A stretch of DNA of 64,000 nt from Patiria pectinifera. Its lineage: Eukaryota; Echinodermata; Asteroidea; Valvatida; Asterinidae. This document shows, one piece after another, positions 1 to 14,400 of this stretch (position 1 is its first letter; every line of letters starts with the position of its first letter). The notes beneath the pieces were generated by a model. It saw only the letters and a list, made by a program, of their open reading frames with translations, was not told where the DNA came from and ran no database searches. The stretch is taken from contig CM057144.1 in assembly GCA_029964075.1 (NCBI GenBank), forward strand, positions 11,741,281 to 11,805,280. Reading direction: 5' to 3'. A program made the translations under genes and the position numbers.

Positions 1-2327
1 TATGCCCCCAGACTTAGCAGAACTGTACGAGGCACATACATTGTATATATATCCCACACTTCTTAAAAGGAATGTACATCATTGGCTTTTGCTGTAATTT
101 TCAGAAAAGAACTATTTGAGGGATTAGATTAAATATTGCTACACTGATATGTTTGAAGTTTTGTGCTCGAAAATGCTGGAAAAACTAAGAAAAACAAAAA
201 TGCTCAAGTGGTCTGGTTCTCTGACTCCACTAAAGATAAAACGGATCAATTTATAGATGCCAGAAAATTGTAAGGTTTAGTCTACTGGCCTGCACCTGTT
301 CGTGAACATGTAACCAAAAGCAAACAACATTTTGACTGAAAAAGAAATGTAAATTTGGAGCAGTAGTTGAAAAATAGTTAGGTTTTTCCAACGGTGGTCG
401 GCTGACCACCGTTGGAAATGTATACAAAAATACCATTTTCTTGAAAATGACTTCACAACAGGTGCCATAATTTAACAGGATGCTTGAGACTGTCATTTAC
501 CAACATCCTAGTATTATTTCGGAAAAACTTGGTAGTTTTGTTTTTCGATGTTTGCAAATGTTGTATATTCCCTTTAAGTCTGTTGTGAATTTGTTTTGTT
601 TTCAGAAGAAAGTTGAAACCTTTGTGTAATTTAGAAAGTAATAAATGAGGCCCAATTTGTTGTATTTTGGACATCGAATTGGTCCAAGAAGTGAGCAATT
701 AGTGCATACGTCAACTCAACAATGTCGTGCTAAACAAATAACATGTAGCACAAATACATGTAAGTATAAATGAACAAAAAAACATAACATTTTGAATGGT
801 TGAAATTTAAATAAAGTTAAGAGTTCATAAGATACCCAAACACTTTTCTTGCCTGTTTCTTTAACCACACCAAGCCTTTGAAATGCTAATATAGGATTTA
901 GAAATTAATTTTACATAAATTACAAAGGTCATCACTGACTATCTAACATTTTGGATAAAAGACTGGAAAGAGTCCACATGTACATGAACTCGTACATGTA
1001 CAAAAAAAATATGTATGTGTACTTTGTTCTAAATATTGTGTAAATAGGTGTTCTGCATATGTGCATGTCGATGCACAATGGCTAGCCTTTTCTCAAGGTT
1101 GCAGAAAAACCTCACTGGCAGTGTCAGGGAGCACTCAGTACATTTCAGCCGCCCATAAAACATCGAACACGTAAATACCATAAGTTAAAAAATGCGCTGC
1201 ACTTGCGTCTATTTCAAATACGTACTATCAAAATATTGCCGGGGCTGCCGGCAGTATTTAAGACAAAAAAAAAGAAGAAGTTAACTAGGCTGGCGCTAGC
1301 CCGAAGAAACATCACACATATCTTAGAATCCGACGACAGGAATATTATCATTTGACATTCTTGCATTCCTCGTGGCTCCCCTCCCCACCAGTTTTACAGG
1401 ACAAGGTATCTGTCTGATGATGTCTGTGTACAAGTTGGACTTGTCCAATGTACGTGTGCAGAAACGACACAGTATACCACATCAGTCCTGCATTACAAGG
1501 TTGAGCCGTTACACGAGACACATGCTTGATTCATTGGTGGTACACATTGTGGACGTTTTGAGTTTCTTGCTCGGTTGTGTTGTGTTGTTTGCCCAGCAGA
1601 CACTGATAAGCCCGGGAGTAGGGACAAACTTTTTCAAGTCGCAGTGGCATGCCACAGGAACATGCCAGGTATGCGGAGTAAACTGTCCCAGTGTGGCCTT
1701 CTCGCCGGGCATTTCTCACGGTCCGTCTGGCTGATTTGTTGCTGAGGGGAGGACTTGATAAGAAGTGGAAGTTGGACTCCTAGCAGGAATAGCTGGAACA
1801 TTCTCAGTTCTCAAAGTCTTTGTTTCTACCGTGGCACTAACTTTGTAAAATGCTGGAGGAAAAATCGTCTTTAAGAAGATATCGCGAACGTCCATCTGTG
1901 TAAGAGCCTGACTACATGGAGCTACAGTCTTTACCTTGGAAATGCCTGTAAAAATGTGGTGCGTGGAATTCCGCAGGATTTGTAAAAGTTTGTTTCCTTC
2001 TTCTTTGGGTGTTAATTTTAAATACATACATGTTTTATTTTCAAGGTTATGCCAGCTTATCATGGTTATGCAGGCTTCCTGATTCTCGGAAGTTACATTG
2101 CGCCTATGTTGTTTAACATTTGTGCCGAAGTGTACACATACAAATGTACAGTAAACAAGCTTGAATTTTTTGTCTGGAAAGATAGTGGTTGTGAGTTATG
2201 TAATCTTTCCATGTTGGAAACCACTGGAAGAAGTTTTCAATCAGTGATTATTTATTGAGCTTTGTTTTACTGACGTTGCCAAGTAATCTTTTCCTGTCTT
2301 TTATTTTCTAATCTCTGCTTCCTACAG
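1..2327. other. Region upstream of the angiomotin coding exons
   Basis: I see no coding exon here. Positions 63-577 hold a TTAA-flanked MITE (listed separately). The open frames at 1372-1734 (+) and 1716-2063 (-) have no recognisable motif and no splice context. A good splice acceptor (pyrimidine tract, then CAG) ends at 2327 and opens the first coding exon of the angiomotin gene. A non-coding 5' exon must therefore lie upstream, either here or outside the window; I could not place it. Confidence 0.6.
63..577 (+). mobile_element. TTAA-flanked MITE, family 2 (copy 1)
   Basis: The element is bounded by TTAA at 63-66 and 574-577. The left end reads AGGAATGTACATC and the right end reads TGTATATTCCCT, so the termini are inverted. 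A near-perfect palindrome lies in the middle at about 392-419 (CCAACGGTGGTC, 4 nt spacer, GACCACCGTTGG). A much closer copy sits at 61894-62423 and a decayed one at about 5000-5749, all in the same orientation. TTAA target sites are typical of piggyBac-type transposition; that assignment is inference because no transposase is present. Confidence 0.75.
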
Positions 2328-2458
2328 ATTTTGATCAGCACCACCACATCCGAACAACCACAGAAGCTTGAAGTTTTGACTGGGATTTTATAATTATTGA
2401 GGGCCAGCAGGAGGGAGAGTGTGGAAGGACCGGTTCGGGCAGGATATTGCCAACTGCA

Positions 2459-5400
2459 ATGATCTTAATACCGGATGCCGAGAGCACATCAGCACCTCTG
2501 AGATACCGAGTGTTAGACTTCGTCCCCATGGAGGGCCAGTGCAATCAACCAGCGGGGGAGAGAGAGCTACGGCTGTTGGATCTCCTGCAGGATAAGGACA
2601 AGCGGGCTTCCTCCGCCCACCGGACTTGGAACAGCGGCAGCGGCGTTGGGGCCTTCGGCCGGCTCTCGCCGCTCAAATCCATGAAGGGGGACGAGCAGCT
2701 CTTCCTGCGCACCAGCGACGGGCGGCTGCTGCAACACAAACCCACGAAAAGTGAGGACTTATTCGGCGACAAGGACTTGATGTTTCTAACGTCGTCGCGC
2801 GGAGCCGCCGCGCATGAAGCCGGGGACAAATACGAGTTGCTCCACCTCCCGCAAACGACGGAAAAACTGGGCGCGATGAGCATTTCCGGCGGGAGTGCCT
2901 CGAAGAGCATGGACAATCTCCCCCAGGCAGGGTTCCACGGCAAGCATGCCGAGACGCGGAACAAAAGTGCCTCGCAGGAGAACGTCCACGGTCCGCGACT
3001 AGACACGCGGACGGTTTATTCCACGTCCCCCAGTGGCCGATCGGGCGGCAGTATCATGGAGAACCTAGTCCGGGAGTTTGGCTTGACTAACACAAACACG
3101 AACCCATCAGTAGAGGTTAGCGACATCAGTGACTCGGAGCTCTCGCCAAACTATTCCACTGACCGACCCCCACCACCCAGGTACATGTACCCTGGTAGTG
3201 ACAGATCTTCACCGTCATCAAGGTTCAAGCATGAATCCCTGAGCGGGGATAGTGGGGAGAACTCGACTTTTTTCAGTGAATCCTATAACATGAAATCGAC
3301 AGAGTCAATGCATGAAACGGTCACAACAACGAGGTAAGACAAACTTCACAAATTGTGTACATACACCATATTCACCGTGCATATTGGCCTGTTCAACTTT
3401 TTTCTGTTATAAAAATACGGTATTTCAACGATTTCAAGAAATTGACACATTCATGTCAATGTTATTTATAAAATGTGTACCATTCTGTATTTGTTTTGTT
3501 ATGACTTATTTTTCCAACAGAAGAACTACAAAATATTACAGCAGATTTTCAGGCCCTTCTTTTCCAAAATGTTAAAAAAATATATATACAGATGTCTAAC
3601 CCTTTACTGCAAAAACACATCCAAAACAACAGCTGGTAGAAAATTATTTTTTTTGACGACCTGACGGAAAAATGATTATGGTGTGCCGGTGTCACTTTAC
3701 TGCATCTCAACCGAGTCGGATGATTAGGACCAGTTATGATTATGTCGACAGTGTCAGTTTTCACTTATATTTTTTCTTCCCCCCCCCCTCCGTTGATGGT
3801 AAAACACTCAAAATGCAGCAATAGGGGGCCTACAGAAAACAAAACGAGAAATAAAATATGAGCCGAGTTGAAAGCTCATTCAAAAGTGGTCCCCCCCCCC
3901 TACCCCTGACTCAAAATACAGTCAACCCTGCCCCCCCCCCTCCACCTCTGGCATCAGTTAATTCCTGTTCCATCTGATGAGGTCTCATGATCTCCTGATG
4001 ACCGGGCTGGCCCAGGAATTCTCGTCTGGGTTCATATGGCTGCCAGTAATGTGCTTTGGATTGGCGTTGGGCTGATTAAAGTTTGATGGACGAAGCAGAA
4101 ACTGTTTGTGCCCCGAGAGAGAGATTGCTTGGCGTCTGAGGGGAAAACCTGCCATCTGAAATTAATTGGAATTTTTTTGGCTTTTGAGTTTTAAAAATGA
4201 CTTTTCAACATGGCACATGTATGTGTGTAAATGTAAACAAATTATTATTTTTTTTTAAGTTACCATGTGCTTTACATGTAAAAAGCATAACAGAGCATAA
4301 AATTTATGTACATTATTTTATTGAACGAAATTATGGACTTTGGTTTTTCCCGAAAGAAATTGTAATCCTGTTTATACATGTACGCATCGATTGTCATTTT
4401 GCAACGTGACAAGTTGCAACTGTGTGGCAAGGCCACTGCAATTTCATAGCTGGAATCCCCTCAACAATAGTTCTTTAAAATCCCCCCCCCCCAAAAAAAG
4501 AGACAAATTCCCAGGTGGTAGCTTGAAACCCATACAAGGGACTGCAATCTCATCCATGCTTGCCATAGACCTTGGCATAGTTTATTTCTTCACAGTGGTT
4601 TACATGTACTGTACATGTACCCGTACCTGTAGCCAAATTGCAACATTCCCAGTTGTTGTAGCTACCGGTAGGCTCAAGGGTAGCCTGAAACCCATACCAG
4701 GCATGGTGGATAGTTTGTTAGCCTGCACAGGCTTCATACTTGGCATTCCTGAGGTAAGGTGGCCTTGGGTAAGGGCATCCAATCTAGGAGTGAATTTGAT
4801 GCACAACAATTTGTGTTTGAATACACGTAAACAAGTAATAGAGAATTCATGCATTTGTACAAATGAACGCATAAGAATTACCCGTATAAAAAGGACCTTA
4901 CACAATCAAACAGAAGCATAAACAGAGTATGAACAATTACAAATGTACATGTGTATGTGTAGGGTTATAAACATCTTAACAACTCTAATCTAAAATGTCA
5001 TTTCAAAAAAATACATTTGCTTTTGCTGTAAATGTAATTTTCAGAAATGGATGGATTTGGGGTAGCAAAATGTTTTTTGCTCATACCGTAGATGCTGGAA
5101 AACCCAAGAAGAAAATGCTGTTAAGCTTGTAGTTTAGTTCCCTGACCCTACTTTAGATGAAGTGGAGCAATTTATAGACGTCTTGGGAATTGTCAGGTCA
5201 GGGAACCAGACTAGCTGGTGTGCACCCATTCTTGGATGTGCAGAGATGCCAATCGTTACTCTTTTGGAGTAATTATTAAGATTTTGAGGCACGTTACTCT
5301 TGAAAATTCCAGCTGTCCTATACGCCAACATTGTGGTTACTCTGAAAAGTACTGTGGTTACTCTTAAACTTGACTGTTGTCCTACATGTATGTATTTACA

Positions 5401-8400
5401 TTAAGCATTACTCTTTGCAGGAAGAATCATTACTATTTTGTAGTCTGTAAAGCTCGCATCTCTGGATGTGTAACCGATTGCAAACAAAATGTGGACTAAC
5501 TAAATTTGGTAAATTGAGTGCAGTATTTCGAGAAAAAATAAGGCAATTTTTTATTCAAATGATGGTCAGTCGACAATCGTTAGAAATTGATACAAAATTC
5601 TACTTTTCTTGAAAATGACTGCACACCAGATGCTATGATTTCACATGATGCTTGAGACTACTATTCACTTACAATCAAGTAAGGTACATGTATTTCATAA
5701 TAACTTGATAGGTTTTTTTATGTTTGCAAATGTTGTATATTACCTTTAATGCCCCCCCCCCAAAAAAAAATTGGTGAAAAAAGTATTGTCATAAAAAATA
5801 AGAAATGTGTCAATGTGACACCCCCCCTCCTTCCAGGAAAAAAAAATGAAATAAAATTCACGAACATAAATTTTCTGAAAATCAGGTGTCAAAGTTGGCC
5901 ATGCGCCCACAGCATGATATTCTTGTCTGCATGCTCTACTGCAATTCAAGTACAGCAAAGCTACGTGTACGTGTATTTAACAGAACCTTGGAATGTACAT
6001 TTTGTGTACAGTCATGTTTGTCAGGATACATTATAACAATACCTGACAATTAGAAGGCTTTAATTACTTGACAGTGGGGCAGTGAGCCAACATGTTTTTC
6101 TGGGAAAAAAACACATGACGAATTGTCAGCTACGCATTCCAGAGAGTGTTTTTCGGTTGACCGATCAGGGAGTTCAATCCTCTGATGGTGGTAACTTTCC
6201 CTTTTGTGTGCCTGCCACGCTGTGGAATGTTTATTGTTAAAGAAATTCTTTACCGATGCATGTACATGTACCATACATGTACAATAACACGTGCACATGT
6301 ATTGTTAATTGTACACAGAAAACTTGGTTACATTTGTGCACATACATGTACATGTATTCATGCACATGTGGTCCGTAAACAATCTGACTAGCTGATTTTT
6401 TTTTTTTTTTGAAAGAGCTGTTTTAAATTTGTTATTGAGATATAGATCTGACATAACATTTACATACATGCGGATTGTGTAAAAAAAATACACACACTCA
6501 AAAACATGAAGCAAAACAGACATTTAAGGTACGGTAACTGATAAAAGGTCAGGCTGCAAGAGACTGGATTAATTTGTAGTAGTTAGTGAAGTCTATCACC
6601 AGCCAATATAACCCGTTTATCTCTAGTTTCGTTGGCGTGAAATGCCTGAGAATATTTCTATTCCCCCTGGATGGGATGGGATGCTGGTCCATCCAATCGC
6701 AGGTTACTCCCTAGCTAATGCCGGTATCCATTTATACTCCTGGGTGGAGAGAGGCAAGTGAGGGTGAAGTGGCTTGCCCAAGGTCTCAACATATGGCCAG
6801 GAGCTGGATTCGAACCCCTGACACTCTGATCATGAGTCACGTACCCTAACCACTAGGCCACACACCCCCTAATTGTGCAATAGGTAAAGGTACATGTAAA
6901 GGTAAAGGGGGACGAACCTGTATTCACAGGAACAGAGTGCCCATCTCTCCTTCAAAGCGATTGGGCCAGACTTATATGCTGCTGTGGGGGGATCGCCACA
7001 CCTCCTCCACAGCGAGTCTGTTACCTTCCCAGCATAGAACAATGCTGGTACCCATTTAACGCCTGGGTTGAGAGGAGTAATTGAGGTAAAGCGTCTTACT
7101 CAAGGGCACAACACGCACGGCCACGGTGGGGCTCGAACCCACAATCTCACGATCATGAATCCTGTGCTCCACTGCTAGACCACACGTGCAATAACAAATT
7201 CAGATTTTAACTGATTCACTGCCCCATTATGTAGGTTTGTGCAAGCAAAATTGCCTTGTTTGTTTGTCCAGAATGCAATGTGGAAATAAAGGATTTATTT
7301 CTTTCTTTCTGTCTTCAGTACCAGCACAAGCTCTTCTCCCCAGGGGGATGGCAGTCAACCCACTACCCCCTTTGAGGTGGACCATGAGGCCATCGCTACC
7401 CGGGCCACTCACATGGTGGAGATCCTGTCGGAGGAGAATAACGCCTTGAGACAGGAACTGGAGATGTACTCCCAGAGGGTCAGCAAACTCCAAAAGGTAT
7501 GGCAAAAGAATGCGATTTACTGACTGGTCATGCGAGAAGGTGCACCACCTTGACCTCTAAATGGACCTGCTCTGTTCTACATGTTAATCAGACGTCCTGA
7601 CTCAAGTCTCATTACCTTCCTCTTCTCTTGGTTGATTTGCAGTTTGAGCAAGACATCTACCGGGTTCAGACCTCCCACGAGATGCTGGTGGAATCCACCA
7701 AGAAGAGAGAGCAGTTGGAAGTCTTGGTCCGCTCCAAGCTGGAGGCGGAGGCCAAGAGATTGAAAGAGCAACTCAAGGACACGCAGGGTGAGTTGTGGCA
7801 TCTGGAAACTTTGGGTTCATCTCAAGCGTAAGAATCGTTGAGAAGCCTCTAGAGTTCAAACTTTGTAGAATGGCCCTAAACTTTGGCCAGTATTGGTTGA
7901 TGTTTTCCTATGAAAGCAACCCTTTTGTTGACTTATGTTGAGTCAGAATCCCCAAAGGCAGAGGACCGAAAATGTCTTTAAGCTGAAATGGAAACACCTT
8001 TTGCATCGTAGAGAGCAGACTGAAATCTCAAGTGCAGCAAAAAATGCAGAACAAAATTGTGAAGTCCGTTGTCTCTTTTTTCTCTGTAGCCAATTGGGAC
8101 AGAGCGCGGAGCCAGGTCTTCCAGTACGAGAAGAGCATGAGCAACGAGAGCGAACTCAGACAAGAGATCAACGCCAAGGATGCCATGATGCAAAAACTGG
8201 TCAACGAAAGTAAGTCAGGCGACTTAATGAGGACATCATTGTACCAACCAGAGCTTGACCCTCCTTGTGTAGCCTCACAGTTTTTGAAATTTGTTTAGGT
8301 TGATTATTCTTTCCCTGAACTAGTTGACTACCAAGATTGGTAAGGTCCTTTCTGGGCCCAGTTTTTCGGCTGTTGCTAATTTTGAAAACAGAGTGCTTGC

Positions 8401-11400
8401 TGAGAAATACTGCACTAATCCTGTAAGCACAGAGTTCTTGGTTACGGGATGAGTGCTTGTGCTGAAGCTGGAATTCCTTGCAGAATTTTCTGCTCGAACT
8501 TCATTTAGGGAAAGCAGAACCGTAAAATCGGGCCCCTGGTTTGAATAAAAAAAAGCTTAAAAGCAGGAGCTGCAAAATGGAACTGATATCCGTCTTTCTT
8601 TCAACGACTGAATCTTAAATTCTGCTTGTGCTAACTCGTTTTCGTCACAGATCAAGAGTTTATGATGAGCAACCAACGCATGGAGACTGAGATGTCGGCG
8701 CAGAGGGCGACGTTATCCGAACAGCGGCAGCACATTGACGTCCTAGACACAGCACTGTCCAATGCCCAGGCCAACGTGGTAAAGCTACAAGAAGAGGTGA
8801 GTAGTCCAAACAACATCTTTCCAGAACTTCGCTCTTGAGCTGATCCATCAAAACACATCTCGTAGAATTTAGAAATTCTCCCAATGACGAAGCTCACTGA
8901 CCAAAATGCCAAGTTAACATCTCATGTTTTTTGTCAGAGCACCTTTTTAAAACGTTTTTCCCAACAAATCTTTTTCAAATATGTGATAACCTTTTGTGAT
9001 AATTTGTGATAACTTTTCAGTGTCGGAAACGGCAAGCCTACGTGGACAAAGTGTCCACCCTTCAGAAGATGGTCTCGGCGCTGAAATCGACGTACCACAA
9101 ACGAGAGCAGATTGAGCAGAAGTTGAGACACAAACTGGAGAAGGAGATTGAGAAACTCAAAGGGATGCAGGTGAGTGAGAGAGAGAGAAAGAGTACCAAA
9201 AACACAGTGAAACGGAAAACAATGCGAGTCAGAGAGGAGGCTTCAACTCGAGGAGATCAAGGGAAGAGGGATTGAGGAAACCTAAAGTGGATGTAGTTAA
9301 AGGTAGTCAGAAAGATCAAGTCTTGATCTTGATCTTGATTGATATAGCTGATAAGCTCCTACAGGAACATCACTCAGCTTGGAAGGGGTGGACATGCTAT
9401 TGACAAGTGCTGAGTGATCTAAGGGCATCACTAAATTGATTGGTGTCTCCTATGCCAGTAATGTGCTGTGGGAGGTCGTTCCAGCCCTTGCTGGTCTGAT
9501 AAAGAATGAGTGTTGGAGGCCTTTGATGTTGGTGAAGGGGATCTGAAGGGAGTTGGGCTTTGAGCGTCTCGTCCACAAAGGACAACAGAAATTGACGCTA
9601 AAAACATAATGAAAAGTTAAAAATCGAACAAGAATCCGGAGCTCAAGACATAACACGTCCACCCTCTTCCATAGCGCCCTCTCCATAGTGACAGGGTGAC
9701 ACAGTTATTACGTTTTGTGACACAGTCAAAGGGTCACAGTTTTTGTATCCGCCTGCTGGCCACTCATGTCCTTGGGCAAGCCACTTTACCTTCACTTTGC
9801 CCATCTCAGCCCAAGAGTACAGATGGGTACCAGCATTAGCTTGGGAGTAACCTGTGATGGACTGGCATCCGGTGTAGGGGTAAATCACTACATTTTCAGT
9901 TGTTTCTCATACCAAGGGGTTGAGACGGATTTTCTTTTTCATTTTTGATTGAAACACAGAGCAATAACCCCAACCAAGATGAAGGCGTATCAGAGCTGGA
10001 CCTAGAGAGCAGCAACCACACCCTGCTGGAACTCCTTAAGGAGAGAGAAGAAGCTATCTTGAGACTGGAGTCAGATGTCACCAAGGTATGAAACATAATA
10101 CTGACTTCAAAAATGAAAGGACTTTCTCTGCCAAAAAAACAAAATGTAAGAATACTCACCAAGAAATACTGTAGTATAATTATTCCAATTCTGTTTTTCT
10201 TTTCAAGTGGGAGCAGCGGTTTCTTGAGGAGTGTACGTTAAGACAGTGTAGTGTGGAGTCAGCAACCATGATGTAAGATGCCGTTTTGATAAAAACTTGT
10301 ATCACAGAGGTTCATAACACATTAAATGTATGATGAAACTACTCAAAAACACTGCGTCAAAAATGTCCACATTGCTAGTCGTACATCATTAACCCTCCTA
10401 CTATCTGAACAGTCATAGACAGTCAAAAAAAAATCTATCCTCTTCCCCAGCCAATGTCTTCTACACAGGCTAGTCACCAACAGTCAGATCATAAGCAAAC
10501 ACTGTGACTAGTCCAATTCAATCAACAGACACAAAAACAGGCAGTGGCAGGCACAGCTGGCTTATCAATCACCTACAGTCAAAGCATAGCTGTATCAAGT
10601 TACGTAAACAGTCACAGCCAGTCAATCCTGCTTTATGTAGGCTGGGACCCCTTTAACTGTTGAAAACAGTCACTTGACTGATTAACCCTTACCGAACTGA
10701 ACCCACAGCAGGTTTTGTTGAAATCTGTTGGGATAGGTACAGTACCCCTAAACTGATGGTCTTTAACACTGGGGTTGGCATACCTCCAGAAACTAAGTCC
10801 AACAGTGTGTGTGTACAATTTCCCATGTGGGTGTTGGAATTTGCCCGAATGGGTATGGTTCCTGGTAAATTAGGCTGGGGAGTTAGGGTTAATGTCCAAC
10901 TTGAGAACCTTTAAACCTACAAAGCATTTTGCTGATAATGTGAAAATTACTTCCAATTGTTACTTTTTAAGTTCTTGGTCTTTGGTTTTTGTTCCTGATT
11001 TGATGCAGTCAAGATGTTTTTGGTTGCAGCGAGTCTAGTCTTGTCAACCAGGAGGCGGAGAAGATGCGAGCCGAGGTCCAGGCAGAGCGAGTCAGGCACA
11101 TGGATGAGATGCAGCATGTGCACAGCCAGTTCACTGATATGGAGTCTAGGTAAAGCCTTGTTGTTTATTGTCAGCCCTCCCGGATCGTTTAAAATCTTAC
11201 AGTTGGTGTTGGAGAATTATTTTAGTATTGAAGAAGACGAAGCCCAGCCACTGTTACTTCATACAGGACTTGATGCTTTATGAAAGGTTAAAGTAGAAAG
11301 CAGCAGGAATGTGCCTTTAGTTTTCCACCACAGTGGCAGATTAGATTCAGGGAAGTTCTCAGCTAACTTGCCTTTGGAGGTTGGGTTGAATAATGGCATC

Positions 11401-14400
11401 GTTGATACAACTGCTTGGTTGTGTGCTCTATCGTAAAAGAAAATAAAGTCTGTCACGAGCCAATGTGGCTCATCAGGCCAGCCTTTATCTCCGGTTTTAG
11501 TAGCATGAAACGACTGAGAATATGTCTAATCCCCCTGGATGGGATGCTAGTTCATCGCAGGTTACTCCCCAGCTAATGCTGGTACCCATTTATACTCCTG
11601 GGTGGAGAGGGGCAAGTGGGGGTGAAGTGCCTTGCCCAAGGACACAATATATGACCAGCAGCTGGATTCGAACCCCGGACCCTTTGATCATGAGTCACAA
11701 ACCCTAACCACTAGGCCACACACTCCCACTCTATTGTGCATCACTCATATTCACAGAAGTTAACAATTTGGTTTTTCCCTTGACAGAATTAATGCATTGA
11801 CGATGGACCTTTCACACAAGGACACTGTCATCCAAGCCTTGCGCCGACAGATCCAGGATCAGGACCCAAGTAGCACTTCCCTGGAACGTCTGGCCCGTCC
11901 GCTGTCGGCGTCCTCCCCTTCCCCTCATGGCTCCGCCCACAATGTGGCACAAGTTCCCCGGATGGGCTCGGCCGAGTCCTTGCACAACAATCGCTCGCCG
12001 GGAAGCTCGGGATCGTTACACAATCTGGGAGGCTCCACAACCAACAGATCGCCGCTGAGCTCGCTGCAGAATCTGGCGTTGCGTTCGCCGGCCGGCTCGT
12101 ACCAGAGCCTGGCCCCTGCAGGCAAGCCTCTGGGCCGAGGTCAGGGCTCACAGGAAAGGCTGCTGGGGTTGAACGACTCGTTCACGTCGCTCAGCACCTC
12201 GGGGTTGTCCATCGCCGGAACAGGTGAGATAACTGTCGATTGAAACCGATTCATAAGGGCAGGCTTCAGTTTTCACAGAGTCTACCGAAGCCACAAAGTC
12301 TGTAGATAATATGCCCCTGTTATTTCAATCAAAATTATGTCAAAATGTGTAGTGAAACTAACCTGATGAATATTTACAAATTATTCTTATGTTCGCCTTT
12401 TTATTTACAGATGGTAGCGAGTCAGACTTAGCCACCTTAGCCAAAGAGAGAACAGTATTGGATGAGAAACTCAAGCAGCTGGATATTGAAATAGCTCAAC
12501 AGGTGAGGACAATCAATTTAAGACATTTCCAATTTATTCAAAAATTTACTCACGAGTTTGTAACCATCCAAGACCCCTCAGAATGCACCAGGGGGTTTTG
12601 GGAGGATTTTGTAGGATTGAGGAAGGTAGAGCCCAGCCACTATTACATTACATGGGGCTTGATACCACTTGAAACTTGGTAGGTACAAATAGTATGCCAT
12701 TGGGCTCCTGCACAGTGGAGGATTTTGTAGGATTGAGGAAGGTAGAGCCCAGCCACTATTACTTTACATAGGGCTTGATACCACTTGAAACTCGGCAGGT
12801 ACAAAGAGTATGCCATTGGGTTCCTGCATAGTGGAGGATTTTGTAGGATTGAGGAAGGTAGAGCCCAGCCACTATTATTTTTCATGGGGCTTGATGCTCC
12901 TTGGAATTTAAATTACAAGGAGTGTGGGTAAAGGGCTTTTGCGTTGTATTTCAGGACCAAATTACTTTAGCTGAAAAATAACTATTTTTAAAATTAAGCA
13001 TGCGGGAAAGAAAAAGAAATCGTGTGTATGGCCAGTGAGGAATGTCTGGCTTCCCAAGTGACCCTGGATATATTGGTTGATGTATGTGTTGATCACATTC
13101 CAAACATTCTGGCCAGGACAAATTAGCTCACCGACTTTTTTTTTTCTTTTTAAATACTTGAGGAATTTCTGTCCAGTAAGAAAATCCGTCCACCAGTGCG
13201 GCTGCGGAGATGATGGGCTTTAAATTGGCCAAGAGGATTTTAGGTAGAAATTTTTCGGTGACACAATTTAGAACAGCTAAGTTTTCTTTGTGTTCAAGGA
13301 GACGAAGTGGGGGAGGAAGTAAGCAGTATTGGGAGTTGTATTTTGAAATTTTTTGGGCAAAAGATATTCTCGATTTACAGTAATTTCTAACTTGGAACTG
13401 AAAAAAATATAAGTTCTAAATTATTTTGCCTTATTTTAATTTTGTGGCTATAACTCTCTTCACCTATGGGTGGCATGGGTGGCTTGTGCGTAAAGCGCTC
13501 GCCTCTCACCAAGGTGACCACGGTTCGAATCCTGGCCGCGGATCGCATGTGAGTAGAGTTGTGCGTTGGTTCTCTCCTGTGCCACGAGGGTTTTTCTCCG
13601 GGCCCTCCGGTTTTCCTCCCTCCGGAAAAATCAAACACTTTCGATCTCAGGCTGTGCTCCGTGGTCATATATGGGTCGATGTGGCCGGCAGCCATAGGCG
13701 CCTTCACGTGCCAGCGGCCCGACCACGTTGTAGCCGCGTCCTTCGCAATTCAGCATACCAGCTGCGAGTAAGGATGATTAGCCTCCCAAATTATTATTAT
13801 TATTTTTATTACCTCCAGAGTAGATCTCCACAAATCGTCTACTGGATAGAAATAATGTACAGCCCAGTCATTCACATCATGCAAACAATCGTTAAATTAT
13901 AAATGCATGTATGCTGTATCCTTATTCTCATGTAATTGGCATCTTTGGCACATACATGCACGATACGTTCGAAAATTTAGGACTCTCAAATACTGTGTTT
14001 GAGAATCTCAAAATTAAGGTACTAAAAAACATGCAATTCAAGAAAATAGACCGGCACATGAAACAACCAGTCCAACACCACTTTAGTAATGTGTCAATTA
14101 CTTGTGCCAAAAGAAACATCTGGTAGCAGTCTCTATTTCTACACATCTCTCCATAGTCTGCCACCAGACTACTGAAGAGGTCAGTCTTTTCAAATAGTTG
14201 GACATGTACGAGTCTAGTCTTAGGCTTCAAATTGAAATCACTTGGCTTCACTCTCAGGTGCAAAATATTGAAGAAAAGTCTCTTTTAAAAATTGAATCGA
14301 GACTTCAGACTTGTATTGGATGGTGAAATACCGAGGACTGAGGCTTTGCCTTGTGAACATTTTGGAGAATTTTTATTTTGTCTGCTAACAGAGTGATTAA

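Larger units (their letters stand above)
3334..7318. other. Angiomotin intron 1 (about 4 kb)
   Basis: It is bounded by a GTAAGA donor and a TTCAG acceptor with matching phase 2. It contains C homopolymers (near 3780, 3890, 3932, 4482 and 5752), a decayed family-2 MITE at about 5000-5749, and two minus-strand SINEs at about 6597-6875 and 6885-7192. Many ACATGTAC words occur around 6260-6370. I see no additional coding exon. Confidence 0.6.

Noticed and set aside
2447-2458. TTG start four codons before ATG 2459 in the first angiomotin exon
   Set aside because: Animal genes normally start at ATG; an ATG in the same frame follows directly.
2545-3006. 153-codon open frame antisense to the first angiomotin exon
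   Set aside because: It is a shadow of the GC-rich, well-supported sense exon and has no motif.
13426-13902. 158-codon open frame
   Set aside because: It lies over the family C SINE at 13462-13805.
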